Assembly (NCBI GenBank): GCA_902578545.1
Contig: CACHDI010000004.1
Coordinates: 62,001-126,000, forward strand
DNA from: an uncultured Alphaproteobacteria bacterium
GTDB lineage: Bacteria; Pseudomonadota; Alphaproteobacteria; Rhodobacterales; Rhodobacteraceae
DNA length: 64,000 nt
Direction of reading: 5' to 3'
Part shown: positions 38,590 through 47,136 of the stretch, piece after piece
How the letters are laid out: each line of letters begins with the position of its first letter
How positions within the stretch are numbered: the first letter of the stretch is position 1
Program-made: the position numbers and the translations under genes
Notes under the pieces: generated by a model
Seen by the model: the letters and a program-made list of their open reading frames with translations, nothing else
What the model was told of the DNA's origin: nothing
The model's database searches: none

Positions 38590-39072
38590 TTAATTAATAA
38601 GCTTGCCATTTTTTAAATCAGATTTTGATAGTGGATTATCAGTTTTTTCAATTGATCCCTCAAAATGAGCTCCTGTTTCTATAGCAATTGTATTATGAAT
38701 AATATCACCTTCAACCTGAGCTGAGGAAGTAAGAGTTACTTTTTTTGACCTTATAGTACCAGCAACAAAACCATTAATAATAAGTTCATTTGTATTGATC
38801 TCACCTCTAATTTTTGCATTTTGACCAACTGTTAAAAGGCTTGCCTTTATATTTCCCTCAACTTCTCCTTCAATTTGAATATCACCAGAAGTTGTTAAAT
38901 TCCCCTTTATAAATAAATCAGTTGATAATAAAGAAGGGGGAGAGTTGTCAGTATCTTTTACAATATTTTTTTCTATATTATAATTTTTTTCAATTAAATC
39001 TGCGTCAACTATTTCATTTGTGGAACTGTCGGAAGTTTTTTTTATTTCATTTGATTTTGGTTTAGAAAACAT
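38590..39072 (-). CDS. Bactofilin
   Basis: Polymer-forming cytoskeletal protein of the bactofilin (BacA/CcmA, DUF583) family. A disordered, acidic N-terminus of about 50 residues precedes a beta-helix of repeats (LFIKGNLTTSGDIQIEGEVEG, then IRGEIN, IRSKKVTL, GDIIHN), with hydrophobic residues every third strand turn. 160 residues is typical. Bactofilins organise cell-wall or curvature enzymes; in relatives it is often beside an M23 peptidase, not seen here. It converges on prfB across 9 bp. Confidence 0.92.
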   Translation of the reverse strand: MFSKPKSNEIKKTSDSSTNEIVDADLIEKNYNIEKNIVKDTDNSPPSLLSTDLFIKGNLTTSGDIQIEGEVEGNIKASLLTVGQNAKIRGEINTNELIINGFVAGTIRSKKVTLTSSAQVEGDIIHNTIAIETGAHFEGSIEKTDNPLSKSDLKNGKLIN

Positions 39073-39151
39073 TTTTTCCTCATTATTAAATAATTATATT
39101 ATTTTTATTGAACGTCGTAATTTCAAATTTAGTTAATGTGTGACAATTAAT

Positions 39152-39622
39152 TTATATTTTTTTACAAAATTCTAATACATTTTGAACATGTTTGGTAACT
39201 TTTACTTTTCTCCAAATTTCAGTAATGACGTTATTTTCATCAATTAAAAAAGTAGATCTTTCTACTCCCAAATATTCTTTACCATACATTGATTTTTTGA
39301 CCCACGAACCTAATTGCTTAATCAAATGAATGTCAGGATCAGAAATAAGTTCAACTTCTAGATTATATTTATTAGTAAATTTCTTATGACTTTCGATACC
39401 ATCTTTGCTAAGGCCAAAGATATTTATATTTAGTCTATCAAATTCTTTAACATTTTCGGAAAAAGCAAGATTTTCTTTTGTACAACTTGACGTATCATTT
39501 TTTGGGTAAACAAAAATTATATTCCTATTACCCATTAAGTTTGAAGCAGTTAAGGTATCTCTTTTAGAAGTTTTTAGATTAAAATTTGGTAATTTCTTAC
39601 CTACAAAAAAATTGTCGTTCAT
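39152..39622 (-). CDS. bcp: Thioredoxin-dependent peroxiredoxin, Bcp/PrxQ type
   Basis: Thiol peroxidase reducing hydroperoxides. The peroxidatic cysteine is C47 in VYPKNDTSSCTKEN with the catalytic threonine T44; the resolving cysteine usual at position +5 is a leucine, so it behaves as a 1-Cys form unless C153 near the C-terminus resolves it. 156 residues is normal. It is divergent from queA, sharing a 112-bp spacer with a tandem repeat. Confidence 0.9.
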   Translation of the reverse strand: MNDNFFVGKKLPNFNLKTSKRDTLTASNLMGNRNIIFVYPKNDTSSCTKENLAFSENVKEFDRLNINIFGLSKDGIESHKKFTNKYNLEVELISDPDIHLIKQLGSWVKKSMYGKEYLGVERSTFLIDENNVITEIWRKVKVTKHVQNVLEFCKKI

Positions 39623-39686
39623 AAGTCCCTCAAAGTTTATATTTGAACAAATTTAATAACATGTTAACAAATACTAAACAACCAAT

Positions 39687-39718
39687 AGTTTACCAATTTA
39701 TAAGTTTACCAATTTATA
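39687..39718. repeat. Perfect 16-bp tandem duplication in the bcp-queA spacer
   Basis: AGTTTACCAATTTATA is present twice back to back (39687-39702 and 39703-39718) with no mismatch. It lies 16 bp upstream of the queA ATG and in the shared promoter region of two divergent genes. It may be a recent slippage duplication or a doubled binding site. Confidence 0.85.
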
Positions 39719-39734
39719 TAGTTGATATAAAAAT

Positions 39735-40784
39735 ATGAATTTATCTGATTTTGATTTTGACCTTCCAAAAAGGTTAGTTGCCTCAAGGCCTGTAAGGCCA
39801 AGATCAAATGCTAAGCTTCTCTTGTATCACAATAACTCAATTAAAGATTATAATTTTTTTAATTTACCAGAGTTATTATGTGAAAAAGATTTGCTCATAT
39901 TTAATGATAGTAAAGTACTTCCAGCTCTCTTACATGGTTTTGTAAATAGCGATAATGTTGATAAAAAAAGAACATTTGAGTTACTTCTTGTGTATCAGAT
40001 AAATGACAAAAATTGGTTTTGTTTTTGTAAACCACTAAAGAAAATCAAATCTGGAAATTATATTTTTTTCTCTGATGAATTAATTGCTCAAGTTTTAGAT
40101 AAATGTGATAGAGGTTTAATATTAAAGTTTGAATTTAAAGGTAATTTTTTTAATCATTTATATAATATAGGAATTATGCCTATCCCTCCTTATATCCGAA
40201 AGATAAGGAAAGCAGATAATTCTGATAAAAAAGACTATCAATCAATTTTTTCAAAAAAAATAGGTTCTATTGCTGCACCCACCGCATCATTACATTTTGA
40301 TAGTAAATTAATAAAAGAAATAAAAAATAAGGGTATAAATTATGGGTTTTTAACATTGCATGTAGGTATTGGTACATTTAACCCCATTAGGTCTGAAAAT
40401 ATTAATGAACATAAAATGCATTCTGAATATGGAGAAATTAATAAGGAAACAGCAGATATGGTAACTCGAACATTAAAAGCAGGTGGTAGAGTAATCCCTG
40501 TTGGTACTACAAGTTTACGTATTTTGGAGTCCTTAGATTACAAAAACAAAATAGTTAAACCTTTTAGTGGTTCTACTGATATATTTATTAAACCAGGATA
40601 TAAATTTAAAATAGCCTCAGGTTTGATAACAAATTTTCACCTTCCAAAATCGTCACTTTATATATTGATTGCTTCATTTGTTGGTCTAGAAGCTGCAAAA
40701 AAAATATATTCACATGCTATTAATAATAATTACAGGTTTTTTTCCTATGGAGACGGATCGATTTTATTTCGAAAATTTTATTAA
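39735..40784 (+). CDS. queA: S-adenosylmethionine:tRNA ribosyltransferase-isomerase
   Basis: Makes epoxyqueuosine at position 34 of GUN tRNAs from preQ1 and SAM. Motifs: FDFDLPKRLVASRP at the start, NDSKVLPA, TASLHFD, LHVGIGTFNPI, HKMHSEYGEI and the C-terminal DGSILFR. 349 residues is normal. tgt, usually next in the pathway, is not adjacent. Confidence 0.96.
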   Translation: MNLSDFDFDLPKRLVASRPVRPRSNAKLLLYHNNSIKDYNFFNLPELLCEKDLLIFNDSKVLPALLHGFVNSDNVDKKRTFELLLVYQINDKNWFCFCKPLKKIKSGNYIFFSDELIAQVLDKCDRGLILKFEFKGNFFNHLYNIGIMPIPPYIRKIRKADNSDKKDYQSIFSKKIGSIAAPTASLHFDSKLIKEIKNKGINYGFLTLHVGIGTFNPIRSENINEHKMHSEYGEINKETADMVTRTLKAGGRVIPVGTTSLRILESLDYKNKIVKPFSGSTDIFIKPGYKFKIASGLITNFHLPKSSLYILIASFVGLEAAKKIYSHAINNNYRFFSYGDGSILFRKFY

Positions 40785-40888
40785 TTTTAGGATTCAAAAT
40801 TCTTGAAAAAATTTTTAAATAAATTGATTGTTTTAATTTAGAATTAAAGCCATATATAAATTATATCGACAAAAAGAAAGCATTCGAC

Positions 40889-42289
40889 GTGGAACAAAAA
40901 TTTGATGTTGCAATTATTGGATCAGGTCCTGGAGGTTATGTTGCAGCAATTAAAGCTGCTCAATTGGGATTAAGGGTTGCAATTATTGAAAAAGAAGATG
41001 TTGGTGGTGTTTGTTTGAATTGGGGATGTATTCCTACAAAAACTTTTTTAAGATCCGCTGAGATTATTGAATTAGTAAAAAAATCTTCGGATTTTGGTAT
41101 TGATATTTCAGAATATAATTTAAATTTACAAAAAATTGTCGAAAGATCCAAAAAAATTGCTTTAAAACTTTCAAATGGTGTTAAATTTTTACTTTCTAAA
41201 AATAAAGTAAAATTAATACATGGGAATGCTAGGTTTATTGACAAAAATAGATTGCTCATCCAAAAATCTGATTCCGAACAAAACCTAAATATAATATCAG
41301 ACAATATCATAATTGCTACTGGTGCGAAACCTAAAGAAATACCTAATTTAAAAGTCGATGGGAATGTAGTTTGGAATTACAGGAATGCACTTAGGGCAAA
41401 AAAAATTCCAAATAAACTCATAATTGTTGGTTCAGGAGCAATTGGTATGGAATTTGCCAGTTTTTATAATTCCTTAGGAACTGAAGTTTCAGTTTTAGAA
41501 ATGCAAGACCGAATACTACCAGTTGAGGATTTAGAAGTTTCACAATTTGCAAAAAAGCAATTTGAAAACAAAGGTATAAAATTTTTTCTTAATTCAAATT
41601 TTAAAGTGTTAGAAAAAAATGAAAATCATATATCAATTGCTGTTGAAAGTAATAATAATAAAATTAATTTGTCTGCACCTCACATTTTAGTTGCTATAGG
41701 GGTAAACGGCTGTACTGATGGGTTAGGATTAAATGAAATTGGTATTAATGTTAAATCTAATAGTATTCCAATAAATAAATATTGCCAAACAAATGTAAAA
41801 GGAGTTTATGCGATTGGAGATGTTACAACAACTCCATGTCTCGCTCATAAAGCTAGTTATCAAGGGAATATAGCGGCTGAGGCTATATCTGGAAAAGATG
41901 TAACTAAATTCTTAAAAGAGGAAAATATACCTGGTTGTACCTACTCAAATCCACAGATTGCTTCAATTGGGCTGACAGAAGAAAATGCAATAAAACTGGG
42001 CTATGAATTAAATATTGGTAATTTTCCTTTTATTGGAAATGGTAAAGCACTTGCCATGGGAGAGGAAGAGGGTTTTGTAAAAACAATTTTTGACAAGAAA
42101 ACAGGAGAATTATTAGGTGCTCATATGGTGGGCGCAGAAGTAACTGAGCTATTATCTACATATATTATAGGAAAGGGATTAGAGACAACTCCTGATGATT
42201 TTACATCAAATATTTTTCCACATCCTACAATGTCTGAAATGTTACATGAAAGTGTTTTGAGTTCCCAAAATATTGCAATACATTTTTAA
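40889..42289 (+). CDS. lpd: Dihydrolipoyl dehydrogenase (E3)
   Basis: FAD-dependent E3 subunit that reoxidises lipoyl groups of 2-oxoacid dehydrogenase complexes. The N-terminal GSGPGG FAD motif, the redox disulfide C42/C47 (GVCLNWGC), the NAD-binding GSGAIGME and the active-site H445/E450 (HPTMSE) are present. The start is GTG at 40889; there is no closer ATG before the FAD motif. 466 residues. It precedes lipA, which makes lipoyl groups on E2 and GcvH, a sensible pairing. Confidence 0.96.
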   Translation: MEQKFDVAIIGSGPGGYVAAIKAAQLGLRVAIIEKEDVGGVCLNWGCIPTKTFLRSAEIIELVKKSSDFGIDISEYNLNLQKIVERSKKIALKLSNGVKFLLSKNKVKLIHGNARFIDKNRLLIQKSDSEQNLNIISDNIIIATGAKPKEIPNLKVDGNVVWNYRNALRAKKIPNKLIIVGSGAIGMEFASFYNSLGTEVSVLEMQDRILPVEDLEVSQFAKKQFENKGIKFFLNSNFKVLEKNENHISIAVESNNNKINLSAPHILVAIGVNGCTDGLGLNEIGINVKSNSIPINKYCQTNVKGVYAIGDVTTTPCLAHKASYQGNIAAEAISGKDVTKFLKEENIPGCTYSNPQIASIGLTEENAIKLGYELNIGNFPFIGNGKALAMGEEEGFVKTIFDKKTGELLGAHMVGAEVTELLSTYIIGKGLETTPDDFTSNIFPHPTMSEMLHESVLSSQNIAIHF

Positions 42290-42314
42290 AATTTTATAAA
42301 TCTTATAGATAAAA

Positions 42315-43268
42315 ATGATGGAAAATTTAAATAAAAATAAAACTAGAATTAGACATCCTGAAAAGGTGAACAAACCAGAAAGTTTTCAGGTTACAAAGCC
42401 AGTCTGGTTAAAAGTAAAGGCGCCCATTTCAAAAGGCTATTTTGAAACAAAAAAGATTGTTGACACACATAATGTATTTACAGTTTGTCAAGAGGCCTCT
42501 TGTCCTAATATTGGCTCTTGTTGGTCAAAAAAACATGCTACTTTTATGATACTAGGTGATATATGTACAAGAGCTTGCGCTTTTTGTAACGTATCTACTG
42601 GAAAACCTAATGATTTAGATTTATTTGAACCAGCTAGAGTTGCAATGGCTGTTAGCAAACTTGGTTTAAAACATGTTGTTATAACTTCAGTTGATAGGGA
42701 TGATTTAGATGATGGAGGTGCACAACATTTTGCTAATACTGTTAATTTAATTCGCAAAAAGTCTCCTAATACTACCATAGAAATACTCACTCCAGACTTT
42801 TTGAGAGCTCGTTCAGATTCTTTGGATATAGTATTAAGTTCTAACCCTAATGTTTTTAATCATAATCTTGAAACTGTACCAAGGTTATATCATGAGGTTA
42901 GGCCTGGGTCACGTTACTATCAATCTTTAAAAATTTTAGATAAAGCAAAAGATATAAACCCTTTTTTATTTACTAAATCTGGTCTTATGGTGGGTCTTGG
43001 TGAAGAATTAAAAGAAGTAATGCAGGTAATGGACGATTTGAGAACTGCAAGAGTAGACTTTCTTACTATCGGACAATATCTGCAACCTACAAAAAAGCAT
43101 TATCCTTTATATAATTATGTAACAATCGATGATTTTGATAAATTAAAGAAAATAGCATATTCAAAAGGCTTTTTAATGGTTTCATCTAGTCCGTTTACTA
43201 GATCCTCTTTTCATGCTGATGATGATTATAAAGAGCTTTTGAAAAAAAAAATACAATCAAATAAGTAA
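42315..43268 (+). CDS. lipA: Lipoyl synthase
   Basis: Radical-SAM enzyme that inserts two sulfurs into the octanoyl chain on E2 or GcvH. The sulfur-donating cluster cysteines are C58, C63 and C69 ([12 protein letters not shown]) and the radical-SAM cysteines C84, C88 and C91 (CTRACAFC). The C-terminal RSSFHA motif supplies the auxiliary serine. 317 residues is normal. lipB is not adjacent. It is followed by a Coq10-type gene 6 bp away, standard for alphaproteobacteria. Confidence 0.97.
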   Translation: MMENLNKNKTRIRHPEKVNKPESFQVTKPVWLKVKAPISKGYFETKKIVDTHNVFTVCQEASCPNIGSCWSKKHATFMILGDICTRACAFCNVSTGKPNDLDLFEPARVAMAVSKLGLKHVVITSVDRDDLDDGGAQHFANTVNLIRKKSPNTTIEILTPDFLRARSDSLDIVLSSNPNVFNHNLETVPRLYHEVRPGSRYYQSLKILDKAKDINPFLFTKSGLMVGLGEELKEVMQVMDDLRTARVDFLTIGQYLQPTKKHYPLYNYVTIDDFDKLKKIAYSKGFLMVSSSPFTRSSFHADDDYKELLKKKIQSNK

Positions 43269-43274
43269 TGTTTT

Positions 43275-43727
43275 ATGAAGGCTCATAAAGAAACCTATTA
43301 TATTAATTCAAAAAAAGAAATAATATATAATGTGATAGCAAATATAGAGAATTATCCGACTTTTTTACCATGGTGTATTGGTGCAAGAATAATCGATACT
43401 AGAAATGATTCAGATGTTATAATTAAAAAGGCTGAATTGATGATATCTTTTAAATCATTTCGGGAAAGCTTTGTTTCGGAAGTTAAATTAGACAAAAACA
43501 ATTGGACTGTAAACATTGTTTCAAAAAAGAAGCCTTTTAAATTATTAACAGGTTCCTGGATAATAAATGAAAAAAAAGAAAATTGTGAAGTTTGTTTTGA
43601 AATACAATTTGAATTAAGATCTATCATTTTGGAAAAAATAATAGGTTTGGTCTTTTTTCAATCTGTAAAATCAATTGTTAAAGCATTTGAAGAACAGTGT
43701 TTAAAGAGTAATAATTTAATTTCATAA
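43275..43727 (+). CDS. Coq10/RatA-type START-domain lipid-binding protein
   Basis: Polyketide cyclase/START-family protein of the Coq10 (RatA-like) group. The N-terminal YNVIANIENYPTFLPWC block is diagnostic, and the fold's C-terminal helix is present. In mitochondria Coq10 binds ubiquinone and supports respiration; the bacterial role is less settled. 150 residues is normal. Its 3' end overlaps the convergent pncC gene by six bases. Assigned from the block and the lipA-coq10 neighbourhood. Confidence 0.88.
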   Translation: MKAHKETYYINSKKEIIYNVIANIENYPTFLPWCIGARIIDTRNDSDVIIKKAELMISFKSFRESFVSEVKLDKNNWTVNIVSKKKPFKLLTGSWIINEKKENCEVCFEIQFELRSIILEKIIGLVFFQSVKSIVKAFEEQCLKSNNLIS

Positions 43728-44219
43728 CAAAGAAAGAAGACATTTTAATGACTCTATACTGCTTTTCTCTCTGACTAGTTTTCTACCAATGGGACCATAT
43801 TTTTGGTTTGCAGTTTTTATGTTATTATTTTTAAAAGCATATGATATCCAAACAAGACCCTCTGGTTTATCTTTTGTTCCTCCTCCAGGACCTGCAATAC
43901 CAGAAATTGCCATTAGGATGTCAGACTGTGTGCGTAACTTTAGTCCACTTATCATTTCAATTACTACTTCTTCGCTAACTGCTCCATATAAACTTAAAGT
44001 ATTTTGAGAAACATTTAGAAATTTTCTTTTTGAATTATTAGAGTAAGTTATAAAACCACATTCAAAAACATCTGATGATCCAGGTATTGATGTAATTATT
44101 GAAGAGATAAGCCCACCTGTACAACTTTCTGCAACAGAAATTTTGAATTTTTTAGATCGACATTTATTTATAATCTCGCTTGCTAATTCATAAAGTTTTA
44201 ATGAGTTATTTGAATTCAT
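43722..44219 (-). CDS. pncC: CinA C-terminal domain protein, NMN amidohydrolase PncC
   Basis: Deamidates nicotinamide mononucleotide in pyridine-nucleotide salvage. The family blocks ISVAESCTGGLI, VFECGFITYSN, GAVSEE and GIAGPGGGT are present. It is the free-standing C-terminal domain (165 residues), without the CinA N-terminal COG1058 domain. Its start overlaps the pgpA stop by four bases; order pgpA-pncC is typical. A cinA label is also used for it. Confidence 0.93.
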   Translation of the reverse strand: MNSNNSLKLYELASEIINKCRSKKFKISVAESCTGGLISSIITSIPGSSDVFECGFITYSNNSKRKFLNVSQNTLSLYGAVSEEVVIEMISGLKLRTQSDILMAISGIAGPGGGTKDKPEGLVWISYAFKNNNIKTANQKYGPIGRKLVREKSSIESLKCLLSLL

Positions 44220-44689
44220 ATTAGATAAATAATTATAATAGTGGATGCAAGTAATCCTGCTATAACATCATCCAATAAAATACTTAGAGATGTTCTAGAT
44301 TTATCCACGATGTAAATGGGCCATGGTTTTAAAATATCAAAAAAACGAAAGAGCAAGAAAGATAATATCATTAATACAAAAAAGTTAATTTTATCTATCT
44401 CAAAACCATTGACAAATAATATGGGAGACAAGCTTATGAGTTGTCCTAAAAATTCGTCAATAATAATTTCTGACGGATCATGTACTCTATTTTTTAATAC
44501 GTAAACATATATAGAATACCAACTTAATAAAAAAATAAAAAAAATGAATAGAAAAAATAATATGTAATTTTCAGAAAAAAAATTGTAAAAAAAATAAAAA
44601 AATAACACTCCAAAAAAACTTCCTAATGTCCCAGGAGCAAATTTTGAAAAACCAATACCAAAGATTGTTACAAAATATTTTTCCAACAT
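44216..44689 (-). CDS. pgpA: Phosphatidylglycerophosphatase A
   Basis: Integral-membrane phosphatase that makes phosphatidylglycerol. The motif FAPGTLGSFFGV, the acidic catalytic block IIIDEFLGQLISL and FFDILKPWPI are those of PgpA. Four hydrophobic helices are visible. 157 residues is normal. Its stop lies inside the pncC start by an ATGA-type overlap, and its start is 3 bp after the ispF stop, giving tight coupling through ispD-ispF-pgpA-pncC. Confidence 0.92.
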   Translation of the reverse strand: MLEKYFVTIFGIGFSKFAPGTLGSFFGVLFFYFFYNFFSENYILFFLFIFFIFLLSWYSIYVYVLKNRVHDPSEIIIDEFLGQLISLSPILFVNGFEIDKINFFVLMILSFLLFRFFDILKPWPIYIVDKSRTSLSILLDDVIAGLLASTIIIIYLI

Positions 44690-44692
44690 AAT

Positions 44693-45175
44693 CTATTTTT
44701 TATAAATTAATACAGTAGTAAATACCGCGATTCCTTCCTCTCTTCCAGTATAACCTAATTTTTCAGAAGTAGTTGCTTTAATATTAATTTTTCGTACATC
44801 TAAATTACATATTTTAGATATTTTTTTAATCATTGAGCTCCTAAATTCGCTTATTTTTGGCTTTTCGCAAATAAAGGTTAAATCAATATTTGATATTAAA
44901 AAATTATTTTTTTTCAATAATTGAAGTGATTTTTTTAAAAAAATTGCAGAGTCAACATTTTTCCATTTTTTTTGAGAAGGAGGGAACCATATACCTATAT
45001 CGCCTTTACCTAATGCCCCAAGTATTGCATCTGTAAGTGAGTGTAACCCTACATCAGCATCTGAGTGACCAATTAATTTTTTATTATTTTTAATTTCAAC
45101 TCCACAAAGCTTAATTTTTTTTCCAACAGAAAGTTTATGAACATCAAAACCATTACCAACTCTTATTTCTTTCAT
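44693..45175 (-). CDS. ispF: 2-C-methyl-D-erythritol 2,4-cyclodiphosphate synthase
   Basis: Cyclises CDP-ME-2P to MEcDP in the MEP pathway. The zinc-binding N-terminus GNGFDVHKL, the GHSDADVGLHSLTDAILGALG block, GDIGIWFPPS and the C-terminal TTSEKLGYTGREEGI are all present. 160 residues. Unlike many alphaproteobacteria, ispD and ispF are not fused here but are two frames with a four-base overlap. Confidence 0.96.
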   Translation of the reverse strand: MKEIRVGNGFDVHKLSVGKKIKLCGVEIKNNKKLIGHSDADVGLHSLTDAILGALGKGDIGIWFPPSQKKWKNVDSAIFLKKSLQLLKKNNFLISNIDLTFICEKPKISEFRSSMIKKISKICNLDVRKINIKATTSEKLGYTGREEGIAVFTTVLIYKK

Positions 45176-45867
45176 TTTAGATATCTTTCAGCAATTTGAA
45201 GATCTTCAGGCTTTGTAATTTTTATGTTAAATTCACTACCTAAGACTTTTGTAATTTTAAAATTATTTTTTTTAGCCAAGTAAATGTCATCATAAGCCCA
45301 TTTTTCATCATTATTTAAATGTGCTTTAAATATTTTATTGAATTTAAATCCTTGAGGAGTTTGTGCTCTAAAATAAGATGTTCTATTGGTTAATAAATTG
45401 AATTGGTCTTTTTCAATCTTCCAGATAGTATCATTAAAATTAATACAGGGTAACACTGCATCAAAATTTTCTAATTTATTTATAACTTTTTTAATAATTT
45501 TCTTTGACACTAATGGTCTTGCACCATCATGAATAAGTACTTTACTAGGATTATCTTTTAATTTGGATATGGTTTCTAGACCTTTTCTTACTGATAAACA
45601 CCTTTCATTTCCACCAAAGCATGGTGGAAGTATTTTTTTAAAACTTTCTGATGCATTAAGTTTTTTAATATTTTTATTATAAAATTTTATATGTTTTTTA
45701 TTTATAACTGGTAAGATATATTTAATCTCTTTCATATTAAGGAATTTTTTAATTGTTAAATTAATAATAGATTCATAACCTAGATCTACATATTGTTTCG
45801 GAATTTTTTCCTTAAATCTTTTTCCTTTTCCAGCTGCAACTATAATTACTGATGAATTCATAGGCAA
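45172..45867 (-). CDS. ispD: 2-C-methyl-D-erythritol 4-phosphate cytidylyltransferase
   Basis: Transfers CMP to MEP, third step of the MEP pathway. The nucleotide-binding N-terminus is VIIVAAGKGKRFKEKIPKQY, with VLIHDGARPLV and RTSYFRAQTPQGF. 231 residues is the single-domain form. It overlaps ispF by four bases and is divergent from ntrB over 132 bp. In many relatives ispDF and dusB precede ntrB on the same strand; here dusB is absent and the orientation is reversed. Confidence 0.94.
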   Translation of the reverse strand: MPMNSSVIIVAAGKGKRFKEKIPKQYVDLGYESIINLTIKKFLNMKEIKYILPVINKKHIKFYNKNIKKLNASESFKKILPPCFGGNERCLSVRKGLETISKLKDNPSKVLIHDGARPLVSKKIIKKVINKLENFDAVLPCINFNDTIWKIEKDQFNLLTNRTSYFRAQTPQGFKFNKIFKAHLNNDEKWAYDDIYLAKKNNFKITKVLGSEFNIKITKPEDLQIAERYLK

Positions 45868-45999
45868 TAATCCCCTTTTTTTTTAAAATATCTAAATTTT
45901 AGGCAAATAAAGTTGTATGCGGTCTGTAAGAGTATTATTTAAAAATATTATGAAATAGATAAATTAACACTTCCACTATGATAAAATATTGGTTTTATT

Positions 46000-47133
46000 G
46001 TGTCAAAAAAAGATTTTGAAAACTTTTTTTCTAGTTTGTGGAACACTTTTCCGCATCCATGTTTTGTAATTGATAAAAAATTAGAAATTATTGACATTAA
46101 TGTTTCATCAGAAACTATATGTATGACTAGTAAACACCGAATGGTTGGAAAAAAAATATATGATTTTGTAGAAAAAGGCTCTTTATTATTGAAGGTAATA
46201 GATCAAACTCATTTTAAACAGTCTCCAATTGTAATATATGATATAGATATTTTTTGGGGAAAGAAAGAAATTGGAAAATTTAACGTTCATTCTTCACCTA
46301 TAGAAGGTAATTTAGGTTTTATACTTTTAGTAATGAATGTAAATCCTAAGAAAGAAAGAATTGATAAAAAATTGCTCCATCAAAATGCTGCAAGATCGGT
46401 TTCAGGTTTATCTGCAATGTTGGCTCATGAAATAAGAAATCCTCTTGCTGGTATTTCTGGAGCTGCGCAACTATTAGCACAAAATGCAGAGCCCGAGGAT
46501 TTTAAATTTACTAAATTAATTCAATCTGAATGTAAACGAATTGGAAATTTAGTATCCAAATTTGAAATTTTTGGTGATCTTGGTCCTTTAGTGAAATCTA
46601 ATATCAATATTCATGATGTTATAGAGAAAACAAAGGATCTTGCAAAGGCAGGTTTTGCTTCTCATGTTCGTTTTCTAGAGGAATATGACCCATCATTACC
46701 GGATATAAAAGGTAATTTTGATCAATTAATTCAGGTTTTTTTAAATATTATTAAGAATTCATCTGAAGCTGTTTCTGAAAATGGGGGATACATTAAAATT
46801 AAAACTTCTTATCAAAGTGGAATAAAAATATTATCAGTTAATAATAGAATGGAAGATCTTCCAATATCTATTTCTATTATTGATAATGGAAAAGGTATTT
46901 CTGATGATTTAATTGATAAAATCTTTGAACCATTTGTTGGTACTAAAACAGGTGGATCTGGATTAGGACTTTCCCTAGTTTCTAAAATTATCGCAGATCA
47001 TGGAGGCACAATTGAATGTAACTCAAAAGATAATAAAACTTTTTTTAATTTAAATTTACCACTTGCTGACGATAGTAAGGGGATAATTTCAGACTATGAT
47101 ATACATAAAAGACTTTTGATTAGTGAGGACTAA
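46000..47133 (+). CDS. ntrB: Nitrogen regulation sensor histidine kinase NtrB
   Basis: Cytoplasmic PII-responsive kinase/phosphatase for NtrC. An N-terminal PAS domain (about 12-115) precedes the dimerisation/phosphoacceptor helix with H143 in LAHEIRNPLAG, then the ATPase with NIIKNSSEA, DNGKGI and GSGLGLSLV. 377 residues is normal. The start is GTG at 46000; no nearby ATG exists in frame before the PAS domain. It is 3 bp from ntrC. No membrane segments, as expected. Confidence 0.94.
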   Translation: MSKKDFENFFSSLWNTFPHPCFVIDKKLEIIDINVSSETICMTSKHRMVGKKIYDFVEKGSLLLKVIDQTHFKQSPIVIYDIDIFWGKKEIGKFNVHSSPIEGNLGFILLVMNVNPKKERIDKKLLHQNAARSVSGLSAMLAHEIRNPLAGISGAAQLLAQNAEPEDFKFTKLIQSECKRIGNLVSKFEIFGDLGPLVKSNINIHDVIEKTKDLAKAGFASHVRFLEEYDPSLPDIKGNFDQLIQVFLNIIKNSSEAVSENGGYIKIKTSYQSGIKILSVNNRMEDLPISISIIDNGKGISDDLIDKIFEPFVGTKTGGSGLGLSLVSKIIADHGGTIECNSKDNKTFFNLNLPLADDSKGIISDYDIHKRLLISED

Positions 47134-47136
47134 GAA

